Shown: one piece after another, positions 8,704 to 16,822 of the stretch | Numbering within the stretch: the stretch's first letter is position 1 | Layout: the number at the start of each line of letters is the position of its first letter | Assembly: GCA_012960245.1 (NCBI GenBank) | Contig: DUBO01000014.1 | Coordinates: forward strand, 4,376 to 40,734 | Direction of reading: 5' to 3' | DNA from: Candidatus Binatota bacterium | Lineage (GTDB): Bacteria > Desulfobacterota > Binatia > UBA1149 | DNA length: 36,359 nt | Made by a program: the position numbers and the translations under genes | Notes under the pieces: generated by a model | Seen by the model: only the letters and a program-made list of their open reading frames with translations | Told to the model about the DNA's origin: nothing | The model's database searches: none

Positions 8704-10404
8704 TTGAAAGATCTCGACCCAGCAAACCTGGCACCCCGTCCGTGGGCCCGACTCGGTCTTCATGGAAAAATGGTCCTGGCCGCGGCCTTTACTATCGTGG
8801 GCAGCGTGGCCGCGGTTTCGTCGGTGCTCACCCTGCAACAGGTCCACATACTCAACGACCAGGTTGAAAGTGCCACCGTGCAACTACGACAAGGCATGGT
8901 AGAGCGCGGCCAGCTGCTTGCTGCCAGCACCACGCGGAGCATGGAAAATGCCATCGCCGGTTTTGATTTCAATTTCGTAGCCGAAACCGTCCGTGGCCTG
9001 GCTACCGAAGACAACCAGTTGTCCTGGGCACTGGTGGCCCGCGAAGACGGTACAGTGGTGGTGAGCAGTGACCCCTACCTGGTCGACGACACGGCCCGGT
9101 CCAATAGCGGCGACCCTGCCACCGCGCAAGACCAGGCTTCCGATCTCGTAGTACTCTCCCACGGTATAAACGTAGGAGGAGAGCGTTGGGGCACCCTGCG
9201 ACTGGCCTTCGACCCGGCCGACATAAACCAGCAAGCACTCGCGACCAAGCACCGCGGTCGCGTGCTGCTGGCCCGCACGATGACGTTGGGATTCATGTTT
9301 GCTTTCGCCATAGCCGGACTGGGATTGACTGCTTCGACGGCTCTCAGTCGCAGGCTGCTCAAGCCGGTGAGCAAGCTCGCGCGGGAAGCCTCGGCCATAT
9401 CGAGGGGCGACCTCGAGCAGGAAATTCGCATGACCGACTCTCCAGACGAGATCGGTAAACTGGCACTACAGTTCGAGAATATGCGCCTTGCTCTCAAGGG
9501 ACACATAAGCGAGCTCGTCGTTGCCCGACAGCAAGCAGACACCGCGTACCGCGAAGAAAAACGCCTGCGGGCCCAGGTAGAAGAACACTCCCACCTACTG
9601 GAAAGACGGGTACGCGAACGCACGGCGGAACTCGAGGCCACCAACGAAAGACTTACCGAGTACGACAGGCTGAAGACCGAGTTTCTCAGCAACGTATCAC
9701 ACGAGCTGCGCAGCCCGGTCGCGGCCATCTTGTCGGCCGCGCGAATCATCAACCGCTACGGCGACACGAAGCCCGAAAGCGCTGAACGCTTCAGCGGCGT
9801 CATCATGGAGGAGTCGAGCCGACTTTCCCGCCTGATCAACGACCTCCTGGACCTCGCCAAGATCGAATCGGGCCGCGTAGAGTGGCGCAGCCACCGCATC
9901 GCCGACCCGCTCGGTATCCTGTCGCACGTATACGCCACCTTCCGACCACTGTACGAAGAGCGCAACATCTCGCTTATAATAGACGCCACCGGCCCCCTGC
10001 CCGCCATCGATGGCGACCGTGACCGCCTTATACAGGTGCTCACCAACCTGTGCAGTAACTCCATGAAGTTCACACCGGCTGGCGGCTCAGTAGTCATGGG
10101 AGCGACGACAGAAACAGTAAACGGTGAGAGCACCTTGCTGCTGACCATCACCGACAGCGGACCCGGCATACCCGAGAGCCAGGTGGACCAGGTATTCGAA
10201 CGGTTTCACCAGGTTCAAGCGACTACAGACGGCAACAAGCCCAGGGGCACGGGCCTGGGGCTGGCCATATGCCGCGAGGTGGTCGAGCACCACGGCGGCA
10301 GCATAAGGGTAGAGCTGCCCGAGGAGGGCGGCACCCGCATGGTCGTGGCCCTGCCGGCCATCGGCCAGTACCCCGCATCCGCCGAGCCGCCGGTGCTCCA
10401 CTGA
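8704..10404 (+). CDS. HAMP-containing sensor histidine kinase
   Basis: 566 residues from TTG at 8704, chosen because AGGGAG at 8692-8697 is 6 nt upstream and the codon starts one base after the receptor's stop. GTG at 8683 is an in-frame alternative overlapping that gene. Order: TM1 (about 23-44), a periplasmic sensor region (45-190), TM2 (191-213), HAMP (about 208-263), a coiled coil (about 268-330), HisKA with VSHELRSP (H333), and HATPase_c with N-box LCSNSMKFTP, ITDSGPGIP and GTGLGLAI. The enzyme looks active. It is the last gene of the operon with two binding proteins and a TonB receptor, and probably reads their ligand. No response regulator is adjacent. Confidence 0.93.
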   Translation: MKDLDPANLAPRPWARLGLHGKMVLAAAFTIVGSVAAVSSVLTLQQVHILNDQVESATVQLRQGMVERGQLLAASTTRSMENAIAGFDFNFVAETVRGLATEDNQLSWALVAREDGTVVVSSDPYLVDDTARSNSGDPATAQDQASDLVVLSHGINVGGERWGTLRLAFDPADINQQALATKHRGRVLLARTMTLGFMFAFAIAGLGLTASTALSRRLLKPVSKLAREASAISRGDLEQEIRMTDSPDEIGKLALQFENMRLALKGHISELVVARQQADTAYREEKRLRAQVEEHSHLLERRVRERTAELEATNERLTEYDRLKTEFLSNVSHELRSPVAAILSAARIINRYGDTKPESAERFSGVIMEESSRLSRLINDLLDLAKIESGRVEWRSHRIADPLGILSHVYATFRPLYEERNISLIIDATGPLPAIDGDRDRLIQVLTNLCSNSMKFTPAGGSVVMGATTETVNGESTLLLTITDSGPGIPESQVDQVFERFHQVQATTDGNKPRGTGLGLAICREVVEHHGGSIRVELPEEGGTRMVVALPAIGQYPASAEPPVLH

Positions 10405-10455
10405 AGCCCGGCTACCCGGCCGGCGATGATGCAACGGCGATCGGTCGCGCGGCTG

Positions 10456-13400
10456 CTACTCGCAGCTCGAGGGATCACCTGGCGTGTAAACCTTTGAATG
10501 GTCGTTGGCGCAGAACAGGGTCGAGCTGACCTGCTGCAACACGCGTCCCGGACCCGGCAGACCGGCGGCCGCGTTTACCCCCGCCGACGAAACCGGGGCT
10601 ATGCAGAACACCGACCCAACTAATGGTGCGCCGGGTATCGCTATGCCATCGGCCTGTACGCTGTCCAGGAAACACTCGCGGGTTTTGCTCAGCGTGCAGT
10701 TACCCGCGCTCAACAAGCCGAAGCCGCAGTCGCCGTCCGAAGAACAGGTGATGTAGCCATCCCCCGCTGCGCGTATGAAACCGTCGCAGTAGGTCTCGAC
10801 CACGCCCGGGCACTCGGCCTCGTTGTTCTCGGTTGCCGTGCAGACCTTACCGAACGAGATGCAGGGGTTGGGGCCGTTCATCACTCCGGCTCCGACTACC
10901 GAACAAGTGCCCGCGCCAATCGCAGCGCACTCTTCGTTCGAGGAACAGGGCACAGAGGTGTCACCGTTGCACACCAGGCAATGACACTGGCTGGCGGTAA
11001 AGGGGAACGGGCAGGTGAGCCCTGCCTCGAGCACCTGGGTACCGGCGGTCAGGGTGAACGCGATCGGCAATCCCTGCCCCGATACGTTCTTACCGGTCGC
11101 CGGCAAGCAATCGAGGCTGTACTCGCCGCCAGACACGTCGGCGATGTTACTATCGCAACTCTCGCCTGACGGACAGTCAGTGTTTTTCTCGCAGGCGCTA
11201 CCCGCAATACTGCAACTACGCCTCACGAAAGGAAAGGTGTGGTTTGTAGCCGTGGCGTCGCAGGATTGTCCCAGGTTGTTACCGAAGCTGCATACGCCAT
11301 CACGCACGCCATCGGCATACACGGTATCACCGTCACATGTCGGGCAAGGGTTGAACTGGTCAAGCCCGAGGTAAACCTCTACCCGCAGGCTGGCATCGGT
11401 CTTCAACTCGCCGGTGTCCACGTTGGCCGTGCCCACGAGATCATCGGTAAAACGACTGAGCACGCAGACCGCGATTCCGCCCGAAGACAGGGGGAACGGC
11501 GGTGCGAGAAAGCACTGGCAGATGTTAGGGTCACCATTCGTGTCAACGCCGCAGTCCGCGTCTGGCTGGAAGGGGCTGTCGCAAATCTGCCTCCGGTCGT
11601 TCGCGCAGCGGCAGCTGCCCGTAACCGGGTCGACACCGGCAAGTTCGCACACACCGCAGCCGCCCGTATCGGCGAGAAGCATGTCAATGGGGCCCTCGCA
11701 CAACACGTTACCCCGGGCCGTGGTGTTGTCGTTGACGTCGGAGTCATGGGCGATACCCGAGGCTCCACTGTCGAGCGTCGTGGGTGTCCGACAGCGCCCG
11801 AGTCCGCCGTCACAGAAACCGGCCGGGCAGTCTTCGTCAACCGTACAATCGCGGCCCACGCCCGCCCACACCTCCAACTTGCCGGCGTCAGGGCAAAGCG
11901 GGTGCTGACAACCGGTGGCTACGATAGCGCAGCCCTGGCAGCAATCCGTGTCGAGGTCGCATTCTTCCAGTCCCCCCCCCGGGCCGGTGGTACAACCGGG
12001 CTCGGTGCATGCCACACCGTCGCCGCAGCTGGCCTCCCGGCATTCGCCGTTACAGTTGTCCCTCGGGTTGGTGTTGCCGTCGTCGCAGTCTTCACCCGCA
12101 GAAACGTTGATGGTCGAGTCGCCGCACTCAGACGCTGTGCAGTCGTCGTCGCAGGCAGCTGATTCGCCGCCGTCGTCGCACTGTTCTCCGGTATCAGTGA
12201 CCTGGTCACCGCAGCCGGGCAGCTCGCAGGAAAGTCGGCAGGCGTCGACCCGGGTATCGGAGTTGGCCGCACCGTCGTCACACTGTTCGCCGGTATCGAC
12301 GACCAGGTCACCGCAACCCGCCAGCACGCAGTCTGTACGGCAGGCGTCGACTTGGACGTCGGAGTTGGCCGCGCCGTCATCGCACTGCTCACCCGCAGAC
12401 GTATTGAGTGTCTCATCGCCGCACTTGACCACCGTGCAGTCGGCATCGCAGGCAGCCGTCTCTCCACCGTCATCGCAAGTTTCTCCTGCCTGCAACACTC
12501 CGTTGCCGCAGACCTCGACAATACAGCTCTCGTCGCAGCCGTCGCCCACGGATAAATTACCGTCGTCACACTGCTCGCTACCCGAGTTGTTGACCGAACC
12601 ATCGCCACAGAACTCGATCACGCAGCTGCCAGAGCAACCGTCACCGCTACCGGTATTACCGTCGTCGCACTGCTCGCTACCCGAGTTGTTGACCGAGCCA
12701 TCGCCGCAGAACTCGGACAGGCAAGCATCGCTGCAACCGTCGCCGTTGGCCACGTTACTATCGTCACATTCTTCTTCGAACTCCGTCACGCCATCGCCGC
12801 AGATCGCTTCAAAAACACACGAACCCGAGCAGCCGTCGCCATTGACGACGTTACCGTCATCGCAGACTTCGCCGGAATCGATCACCGCGTCGCCGCAGCC
12901 GGCCGGCTGACAGTTGCTCCGGCAAGCGTCGGGAAAGGTGTCCGAGTTGGCCGCACCGTTGTCGCAGGTCTCACCCCTACTCGAGTTTGTGGTGCCGTCA
13001 CCGCACAGCGCCACCGTGCAATCGAAGTCACAGGCGATCGATTCGCCACCGTCGTCGCAGTCTTCCACTCCTGCCCAGAAAAAACCGTCCCCGCATCGCG
13101 CCGACAGGCAGGTATCGAGACAGTCGTCGTTGTTCGAGGCATTGCCGTCGTCGCACTGCTCGACCCCGGACTGCACCACCGAGTCTCCGCAGCGCGCCAG
13201 CACGCAAGAGTTGCGGCAGCTGTCGGTGTCGATCGAGTTGCTGTCATCGCACTCCTCGACACCAGCCTCTACCTCGCCGTCGCCACAGGAAGCCTCCACG
13301 CAGGTATCCAGGCAAGCGTCGGTGTTAACCAGGTTGCCGTCATCGCAGTCCTCGCCGTACTCGTGAATTCCGTTGCCGCAGATGGGGGCCTTGGGATAAG

Positions 13401-14244
13401 AAGCTTCGAGCAAGTCCTCTACCGCGTCACGATGAGTGTTGAACTGGCACGACTTGAGATCAAAAATATTGAACCGCCCACCGGTAGGGTCGTCGCAGGC
13501 AGCGGAGAAGCCCAGCGCATCGACGTCGGCCGACGCACACACTTCGGGCACACTGGCCAGCAACCTTATGTAGGCTTCTTCAATGTTGCGGTCGGTAGCC
13601 ATGTCACCGGTGCCGTTGCCGTAAGGAGGAATACCCTCCATGCACTCCACCCCAGCGGGGATGACCCCCCTGTCCTGACGTGACTGGCAGCGTGTTCTCG
13701 CCTTCAGGGTCCGCGTCGCAAGGGATGAGCCCTTACGGCCCACCTTCTGAACACAATGTAGATCGGCTCCTTCCAGGACGGCACCGATCTGCGGAAACTG
13801 TACAGCCATGGTCGACTCGACGATGGCGTCGAGCTTGGCGTCGATGCAATTGCCCAGGTCGATGTTGGTCCAGGGCTTGTCGCCATCAAAGGGGCAGGTA
13901 CCGGGAAAGTTGAGCGAAATAAGGTCTACGCCGAAGCACCGTCGCGATATGCGAGAGGCCAGCCGGGCCTTGGCCCTGCGCACTTGCAGGGCCGTGACGT
14001 CATCGCCTTCTCCGCTAATGCAGTCGGTCACCGGCGAGAGCGAGCCGGCTGCTATGCGCCCTACGCAGGCCTGCCTGGCCCGCGAAGCCCCGCTGTAGTA
14101 GCGCCCGGTGGAGCGGCCCAGGCCTTTCTGGCAGTGAAGCTCGTCCTTGCCCTGAGCCTGGGCGCTTGCCGGGGCCAGTGCCATCGAGGCCGAAACGGCC
14201 AGTGCGGCCAAGGTCATCGTCAAAACTCTATTGTTTATGGTCAT
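10456..14244 (-). CDS. Giant secreted DUF4215 Cys-rich repeat protein
   Basis: 1262 residues from ATG at 14244, with AAGGA about 10 nt upstream. An in-frame upstream start at 14295 would add 17 residues before the signal peptide and is less likely. After the signal peptide (cut near ASAQAQG) come two diverged copies of a domain opening LHC-QK-GR...RC (about residues 35-160 and 160-285). Then about 14 DUF4215 repeats of the form CGDG...GEECDDGN...DGCSxxC, plus one irregular repeat, fill about residues 288-770. A Cys-rich C-terminal region of about 490 residues follows, with no family I recognise. The protein is probably extracellular or surface-bound and disulfide-rich. No catalytic motif was found, so adhesion or matrix function is only inference. 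Confidence 0.85.
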   Translation of the reverse strand: MTINNRVLTMTLAALAVSASMALAPASAQAQGKDELHCQKGLGRSTGRYYSGASRARQACVGRIAAGSLSPVTDCISGEGDDVTALQVRRAKARLASRISRRCFGVDLISLNFPGTCPFDGDKPWTNIDLGNCIDAKLDAIVESTMAVQFPQIGAVLEGADLHCVQKVGRKGSSLATRTLKARTRCQSRQDRGVIPAGVECMEGIPPYGNGTGDMATDRNIEEAYIRLLASVPEVCASADVDALGFSAACDDPTGGRFNIFDLKSCQFNTHRDAVEDLLEASYPKAPICGNGIHEYGEDCDDGNLVNTDACLDTCVEASCGDGEVEAGVEECDDSNSIDTDSCRNSCVLARCGDSVVQSGVEQCDDGNASNNDDCLDTCLSARCGDGFFWAGVEDCDDGGESIACDFDCTVALCGDGTTNSSRGETCDNGAANSDTFPDACRSNCQPAGCGDAVIDSGEVCDDGNVVNGDGCSGSCVFEAICGDGVTEFEEECDDSNVANGDGCSDACLSEFCGDGSVNNSGSEQCDDGNTGSGDGCSGSCVIEFCGDGSVNNSGSEQCDDGNLSVGDGCDESCIVEVCGNGVLQAGETCDDGGETAACDADCTVVKCGDETLNTSAGEQCDDGAANSDVQVDACRTDCVLAGCGDLVVDTGEQCDDGAANSDTRVDACRLSCELPGCGDQVTDTGEQCDDGGESAACDDDCTASECGDSTINVSAGEDCDDGNTNPRDNCNGECREASCGDGVACTEPGCTTGPGGGLEECDLDTDCCQGCAIVATGCQHPLCPDAGKLEVWAGVGRDCTVDEDCPAGFCDGGLGRCRTPTTLDSGASGIAHDSDVNDNTTARGNVLCEGPIDMLLADTGGCGVCELAGVDPVTGSCRCANDRRQICDSPFQPDADCGVDTNGDPNICQCFLAPPFPLSSGGIAVCVLSRFTDDLVGTANVDTGELKTDASLRVEVYLGLDQFNPCPTCDGDTVYADGVRDGVCSFGNNLGQSCDATATNHTFPFVRRSCSIAGSACEKNTDCPSGESCDSNIADVSGGEYSLDCLPATGKNVSGQGLPIAFTLTAGTQVLEAGLTCPFPFTASQCHCLVCNGDTSVPCSSNEECAAIGAGTCSVVGAGVMNGPNPCISFGKVCTATENNEAECPGVVETYCDGFIRAAGDGYITCSSDGDCGFGLLSAGNCTLSKTRECFLDSVQADGIAIPGAPLVGSVFCIAPVSSAGVNAAAGLPGPGRVLQQVSSTLFCANDHSKVYTPGDPSSCE
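11930..13382 (-). repeat. DUF4215 repeat block inside the giant secreted protein
   Basis: About fifteen consecutive Cys-rich units of roughly 30-40 codons encode CGDG-x-GEECDDGN-x-DxC-x3-C variants. Periodic cgtcgtcgcactg-like words recur on the plus strand. The units differ in length and sequence, so this is a coding repeat rather than a CRISPR or satellite array. Confidence 0.9.
12561..12758 (-). repeat. Recent 99-bp tandem duplication (two copies)
   Basis: 12561-12659 and 12660-12758 are adjacent 99-bp units (33 codons). The first 56 bases of each differ at only about three positions, far closer than other neighbouring DUF4215 repeats. Both encode CGDGSVNNSGSEQCDDGN. The length keeps the reading frame, so the protein grows or shrinks by whole repeat units. 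Confidence 0.75.
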
Positions 14245-14327
14245 ACCCGTATATCCTTCCCCCTGCGCGCACTCCGACCAGTCCCGGGCTCGCACCGCGG
14301 GGGGCTACCCCAAGGTACTGCCTGCCG

Positions 14328-14357
14328 AGTATGCATTCCGTGCCATCTCGGTGTCAA
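14328..14357 (-). promoter_or_regulatory. Sigma70-like promoter for the DUF4215 protein
   Basis: On the minus strand TTGACA (14357-14352) is followed after 18 nt by CATACT (14333-14328). Transcription would begin near 14320, about 75 nt before the ATG at 14244. The C/G dyad at 14383-14399 then lies at about -63 to -79, an activator-like position. Confidence 0.55.
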
Positions 14358-14382
14358 TGAAAAACCTCTCCTAAACGTCCTG

Positions 14383-14401
14383 CCCCCCCCATTCGGGGGT
14401 G
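14383..14401. promoter_or_regulatory. C/G-tract dyad, site B
   Basis: CCCCCCCC (14383-14390), ATTC, GGGGG (14395-14399), TG. It lies between the divergent starts of the giant secreted protein (139 nt away, minus) and the racemase (103 nt away, plus). Its place upstream of the TTGACA promoter links it more plausibly to the secreted protein. Confidence 0.4.
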
Positions 14402-14503
14402 CAAACGTAGACTCGGCGTAATATATCGACTAAACCGGGCTGCTGTTTCGTTGTTTTGCGCAGTTCTTAACCCCCACTGTTTCATGGAATACAGGAGTCA
14501 GGA

Positions 14504-15643
14504 ATGGGTCCACTAAAAGGATTTAGAATAATTGAACTGGCCGGGCTCGCGCCGGTCCCTTACGCCGGGATGATCCTGGCCGATTTCGGTGCTGAGCTGA
14601 TCAGGGTCGACCGTCCAGGTGCACCCGGCATGTTGCCAGACGCCACCGCGGACGCCTTAGCAAGGGGCAAGCAATCGGTTGCCATTAACCTGAAGGATCC
14701 CCGGGGTATCGAGCTGTTGCTCAAGCTCGCTGAAAGCGCCGACGCCCTCATAGAGCCGTTCAGGCCGGGAGTAATGGAAAAACTGGGCCTGGGCCCAGAC
14801 GTCCTCGCCGAGCGCAATCCGCGCCTGGTCTACGCCAGGCTCACCGGCTACGGCCAGCAGGGCCCCTACGCTTCGATGGCCGGCCACGACATAAACTACG
14901 TCGCCATGTCGGGGGTGCTGCACCTGCTCGGCCGTGAAAACGACAAGCCCGAACCCCCCATCAACCTACTTGGCGACTTCGCCGGTGGCGGTATGCTGTG
15001 CGCCATGGGTGTAGTGATGGCCCTGCTCGAGCGAGAACGTTCCGGCAAAGGCCAGGTCATAGACTCGGCCATGGTAGACGGGGCGGCCAGCCTCGCGTCG
15101 TTCATATTCGGCTTCCAGGCCCAGGGCTACTGGAAAGCCGAACGTGGCACCAACCTGCTCGACGGCGCCGCACACTTCTACGGCACCTACGAAACCTCGG
15201 ACAAGCGCTGGCTGTCGGTGGGAGCCATCGAGCCCCAGTTTTACGCAGCGCTGATCGAAGGCATGGGTCTCGCCGCTGATGACCTCCCTGCCCAGATGGA
15301 CCAGTCAACCTGGCCCGCGATGAAGGAAAAGTTTGCCTCGGTGTTCGGCGATCGCAGCCGAGACGAATGGTGCGCGGTATTTGACGGTACCGACGCCTGC
15401 GTGGCGCCGATACTCGCCATCGACGAAGTTGCCTCCCACCCCCACAGCGTCGAACGAGAGAGTTTCGTTGCCGGGGTCTCGGGACCGCCGGTGCCCGCGC
15501 CCTCTCCGCGCCTGCTGCGAACACCGGGGCGGGCTGGTAGCAAGGCACCCGCCATTGGCCAGCACACGGCCGACATACTGACGGACCTCGGCCTGTCGGG
15601 AGACGAGCAGGAAGCGCTCAAGGCCGACGGCGTAGTGTGCTGA
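14504..15643 (+). CDS. Alpha-methylacyl-CoA racemase (CaiB/BaiF family)
   Basis: 379 residues, a family III CoA-transferase-fold protein. AGGAG stands 8 nt before the ATG. The racemase-type active-site residues are all visible: H128 in MAGHDINY, D158 in NLLGDFAGGG and E243 in GAIEPQFY, matching H126/D156/E241 of the mycobacterial enzyme. GTYETSDKRWLSVGA and GQVIDSAMVDGAA are further family signatures. The enzyme inverts the 2-methyl centre of branched-chain acyl-CoA thioesters, allowing degradation of methyl-branched fatty acids or sterol side chains. It is cytoplasmic. No beta-oxidation gene lies next to it, and it appears monocistronic, convergent with the HAD gene. Confidence 0.92.
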   Translation: MGPLKGFRIIELAGLAPVPYAGMILADFGAELIRVDRPGAPGMLPDATADALARGKQSVAINLKDPRGIELLLKLAESADALIEPFRPGVMEKLGLGPDVLAERNPRLVYARLTGYGQQGPYASMAGHDINYVAMSGVLHLLGRENDKPEPPINLLGDFAGGGMLCAMGVVMALLERERSGKGQVIDSAMVDGAASLASFIFGFQAQGYWKAERGTNLLDGAAHFYGTYETSDKRWLSVGAIEPQFYAALIEGMGLAADDLPAQMDQSTWPAMKEKFASVFGDRSRDEWCAVFDGTDACVAPILAIDEVASHPHSVERESFVAGVSGPPVPAPSPRLLRTPGRAGSKAPAIGQHTADILTDLGLSGDEQEALKADGVVC

Positions 15644-15665
15644 CGCCTGCCTGCCGGGCGCCGTT

Positions 15666-16337
15666 CTAGAGCCAGAGGTCGGTAAGCTGCAGGTCCCGGA
15701 ACGAGTCGACCACCAGGTCGGCGTCGGCGACTTTCTCGCGGCCCAGCGACGGGTCGGGCAAGGCCACTACCCTCATCCCAGCCGCGCGTGCGGCCTGCAC
15801 GCCGGCCGGGGAGTCTTCGAATACCACGCAGTCGGCCGGCTCGGCGCCAAGCCGTGCGGCGGCCAACAGGAAGATATCGGGAGCGGGCTTGCCTTGCCCC
15901 ACCTCCTTGTCATCGCCGGTAACTATAACGTCGAAATCTTTGAACCACGGCCCGTGTTGCAAAATTTTCATCTCGTACAAGCGGCGCGTGCTGCTCGTCG
16001 CCACCGCCTGCCGCAAGCCCTCGCCGGCGAGCAGCGCGCAGAAGTCGCGTGCGCCGTCGCATTCGGGTGAGGTCGGAAACAGGCTCTCAAGGGTGGCGGT
16101 GCGCAGGGAGAGGTATTCTTCGGGCGATACGGGTAGCTCGAGCGCCGCGACGAGGTAGCGGGCCGACTCGATGGCCGGGCGCCCTATCATGTTGGCCTTA
16201 AGCGACCAATCAAAGGTCTTGCCCCACTTCTGCACCACCTCGCTGCTCGCCCGGGTGTAGAAGGGTTCGGTGTCCAACAGAACGCCGTCGAGATCAAAAA
16301 TCGCGCAGCTGGGACGGCCTCCCATCAGCGGCTCCAC
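15666..16337 (-). CDS. HAD-family phosphatase, GS1/PUDP-like
   Basis: 223 residues from GTG at 16337, preceded by GGGGAGG with 4 nt spacing. All four HAD motifs are present: FDLDGVLLDTE (nucleophile D15, acid/base D17), ATSS (114-116), GKPAPD (K150) and VFEDSPAG (E174/D175). The cap is of the beta-phosphoglucomutase type. The run of similarity (FDWSLKANMIGRPAIESA, LPVSPEEYL, VFEDSPAGVQAARAAGM) resembles eukaryotic GS1/HDHD1, a pseudouridine-5'-phosphatase, more than true phosphoglucomutases. Substrate assignment is inference. It lies 37 nt downstream of the selenocysteine ArsC gene on the same strand and is probably cotranscribed. Confidence 0.9.
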   Translation of the reverse strand: MEPLMGGRPSCAIFDLDGVLLDTEPFYTRASSEVVQKWGKTFDWSLKANMIGRPAIESARYLVAALELPVSPEEYLSLRTATLESLFPTSPECDGARDFCALLAGEGLRQAVATSSTRRLYEMKILQHGPWFKDFDVIVTGDDKEVGQGKPAPDIFLLAAARLGAEPADCVVFEDSPAGVQAARAAGMRVVALPDPSLGREKVADADLVVDSFRDLQLTDLWL

Positions 16338-16374
16338 GTTGCCTCCCCTGGACCGACCGCGAGCCGGAGCGCGC

Positions 16375-16728
16375 TCACAGCAGCTCCAGTACCCTGTCCG
16401 AGGGTCGAGCTATAACAGCCCTCTTCCCAGACACTACCACCGGGCGTTGCATGACAGCGGGCTCGTCCAGCAGCAGGTCCACGACTGCGGGCAGGCCCGC
16501 GTCCGGAGCCAACGACAAGTCACCGTCCTTGAACCTGCGGTCGGAAGTCCTGACCATCTGCACGGGGTCACCCCCGACCAGCTCTACGAGTCCGGACAGC
16601 GTCTCACGATCGAGGGGCGCTTTGAGATACTCTACGACGTCGAACTCGACGCCTCGCTCCTGGAGTACATCCAGCACTCCACGCGATTTTCCTCAAGAAG
16701 GGTTGTGATAAACGGTAACCTTGGCCAT
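16375..16728 (-). CDS. arsC: ArsC-family reductase with in-frame TGA (predicted selenoprotein)
   Basis: ATG at 16728 follows GGAGGAAAAA. Translation gives MAKVTVYHNPS, then TGA at 16693-16695, then GKSRGVLDVLQERG and on to a stop at 16375: 117 residues if TGA is read. In plasmid R773 ArsC the start reads SNITIYHNPACGTSRNTL, with catalytic Cys12. Here codon 12 is TGA. The three Arg that hold arsenate in the family also have counterparts: MVRTSDRRF, MQRPVVV and IARPSDRVLELL. The frame is therefore intact on both sides of the stop, and a SECIS-like hairpin follows. The protein is a cytoplasmic thioredoxin-fold reductase; arsenate is the family substrate but is not proven here. The alternative is a nonsense mutation or a base error in a Cys codon. 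Confidence 0.85.
16654..16695 (-). promoter_or_regulatory. UGA codon and bacterial SECIS-like hairpin
   Basis: The UGA codon is at 16695-16693. Upper stem GGAGTGC (16680-16674) pairs with GTACTCC (16668-16662), seven pairs with one G-U, around the loop TGGAT. A lower stem TCGC/GCGA (16686-16683 with 16657-16654) lies beyond an internal loop. The apical loop begins 19 nt after the UGA and has G as its second base. This agrees with the published bacterial SECIS rule as I know it: loop 16-37 nt from UGA, with a G in its first two bases. Confidence 0.7.
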
Positions 16729-16822
16729 TTTTTCCTCCGCCGTGGGAGCTTAGCAATCGCAGGCGGACAGACAAGCACCGACCGCCGATTGCCATGAAGG
16801 ATTCCGCGCAGAAGATCTCGCC

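Noticed and set aside
11915..12910. 331-residue plus-strand frame rich in Ser and Pro, and the repeated words beneath it as a possible CRISPR
   Set aside because: The periodicity comes from DUF4215 codons on the minus strand. Repeats are imperfect, vary in length and have no unique spacers of constant size.
14383..14401. C/G dyads read as Rho-independent terminators
   Set aside because: None of the six is followed by a T-tract on either strand, and most lie upstream of gene starts rather than just after stops.
16375..16677. A 100-residue protein starting at GTG 16677, i.e. an ArsC-like fragment without its active site
   Set aside because: It has no ribosome site at that codon, while GGAGG and ATG lie 51 nt upstream in the same frame and the residues between encode the ArsC active-site loop. 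The TGA is better explained as selenocysteine.
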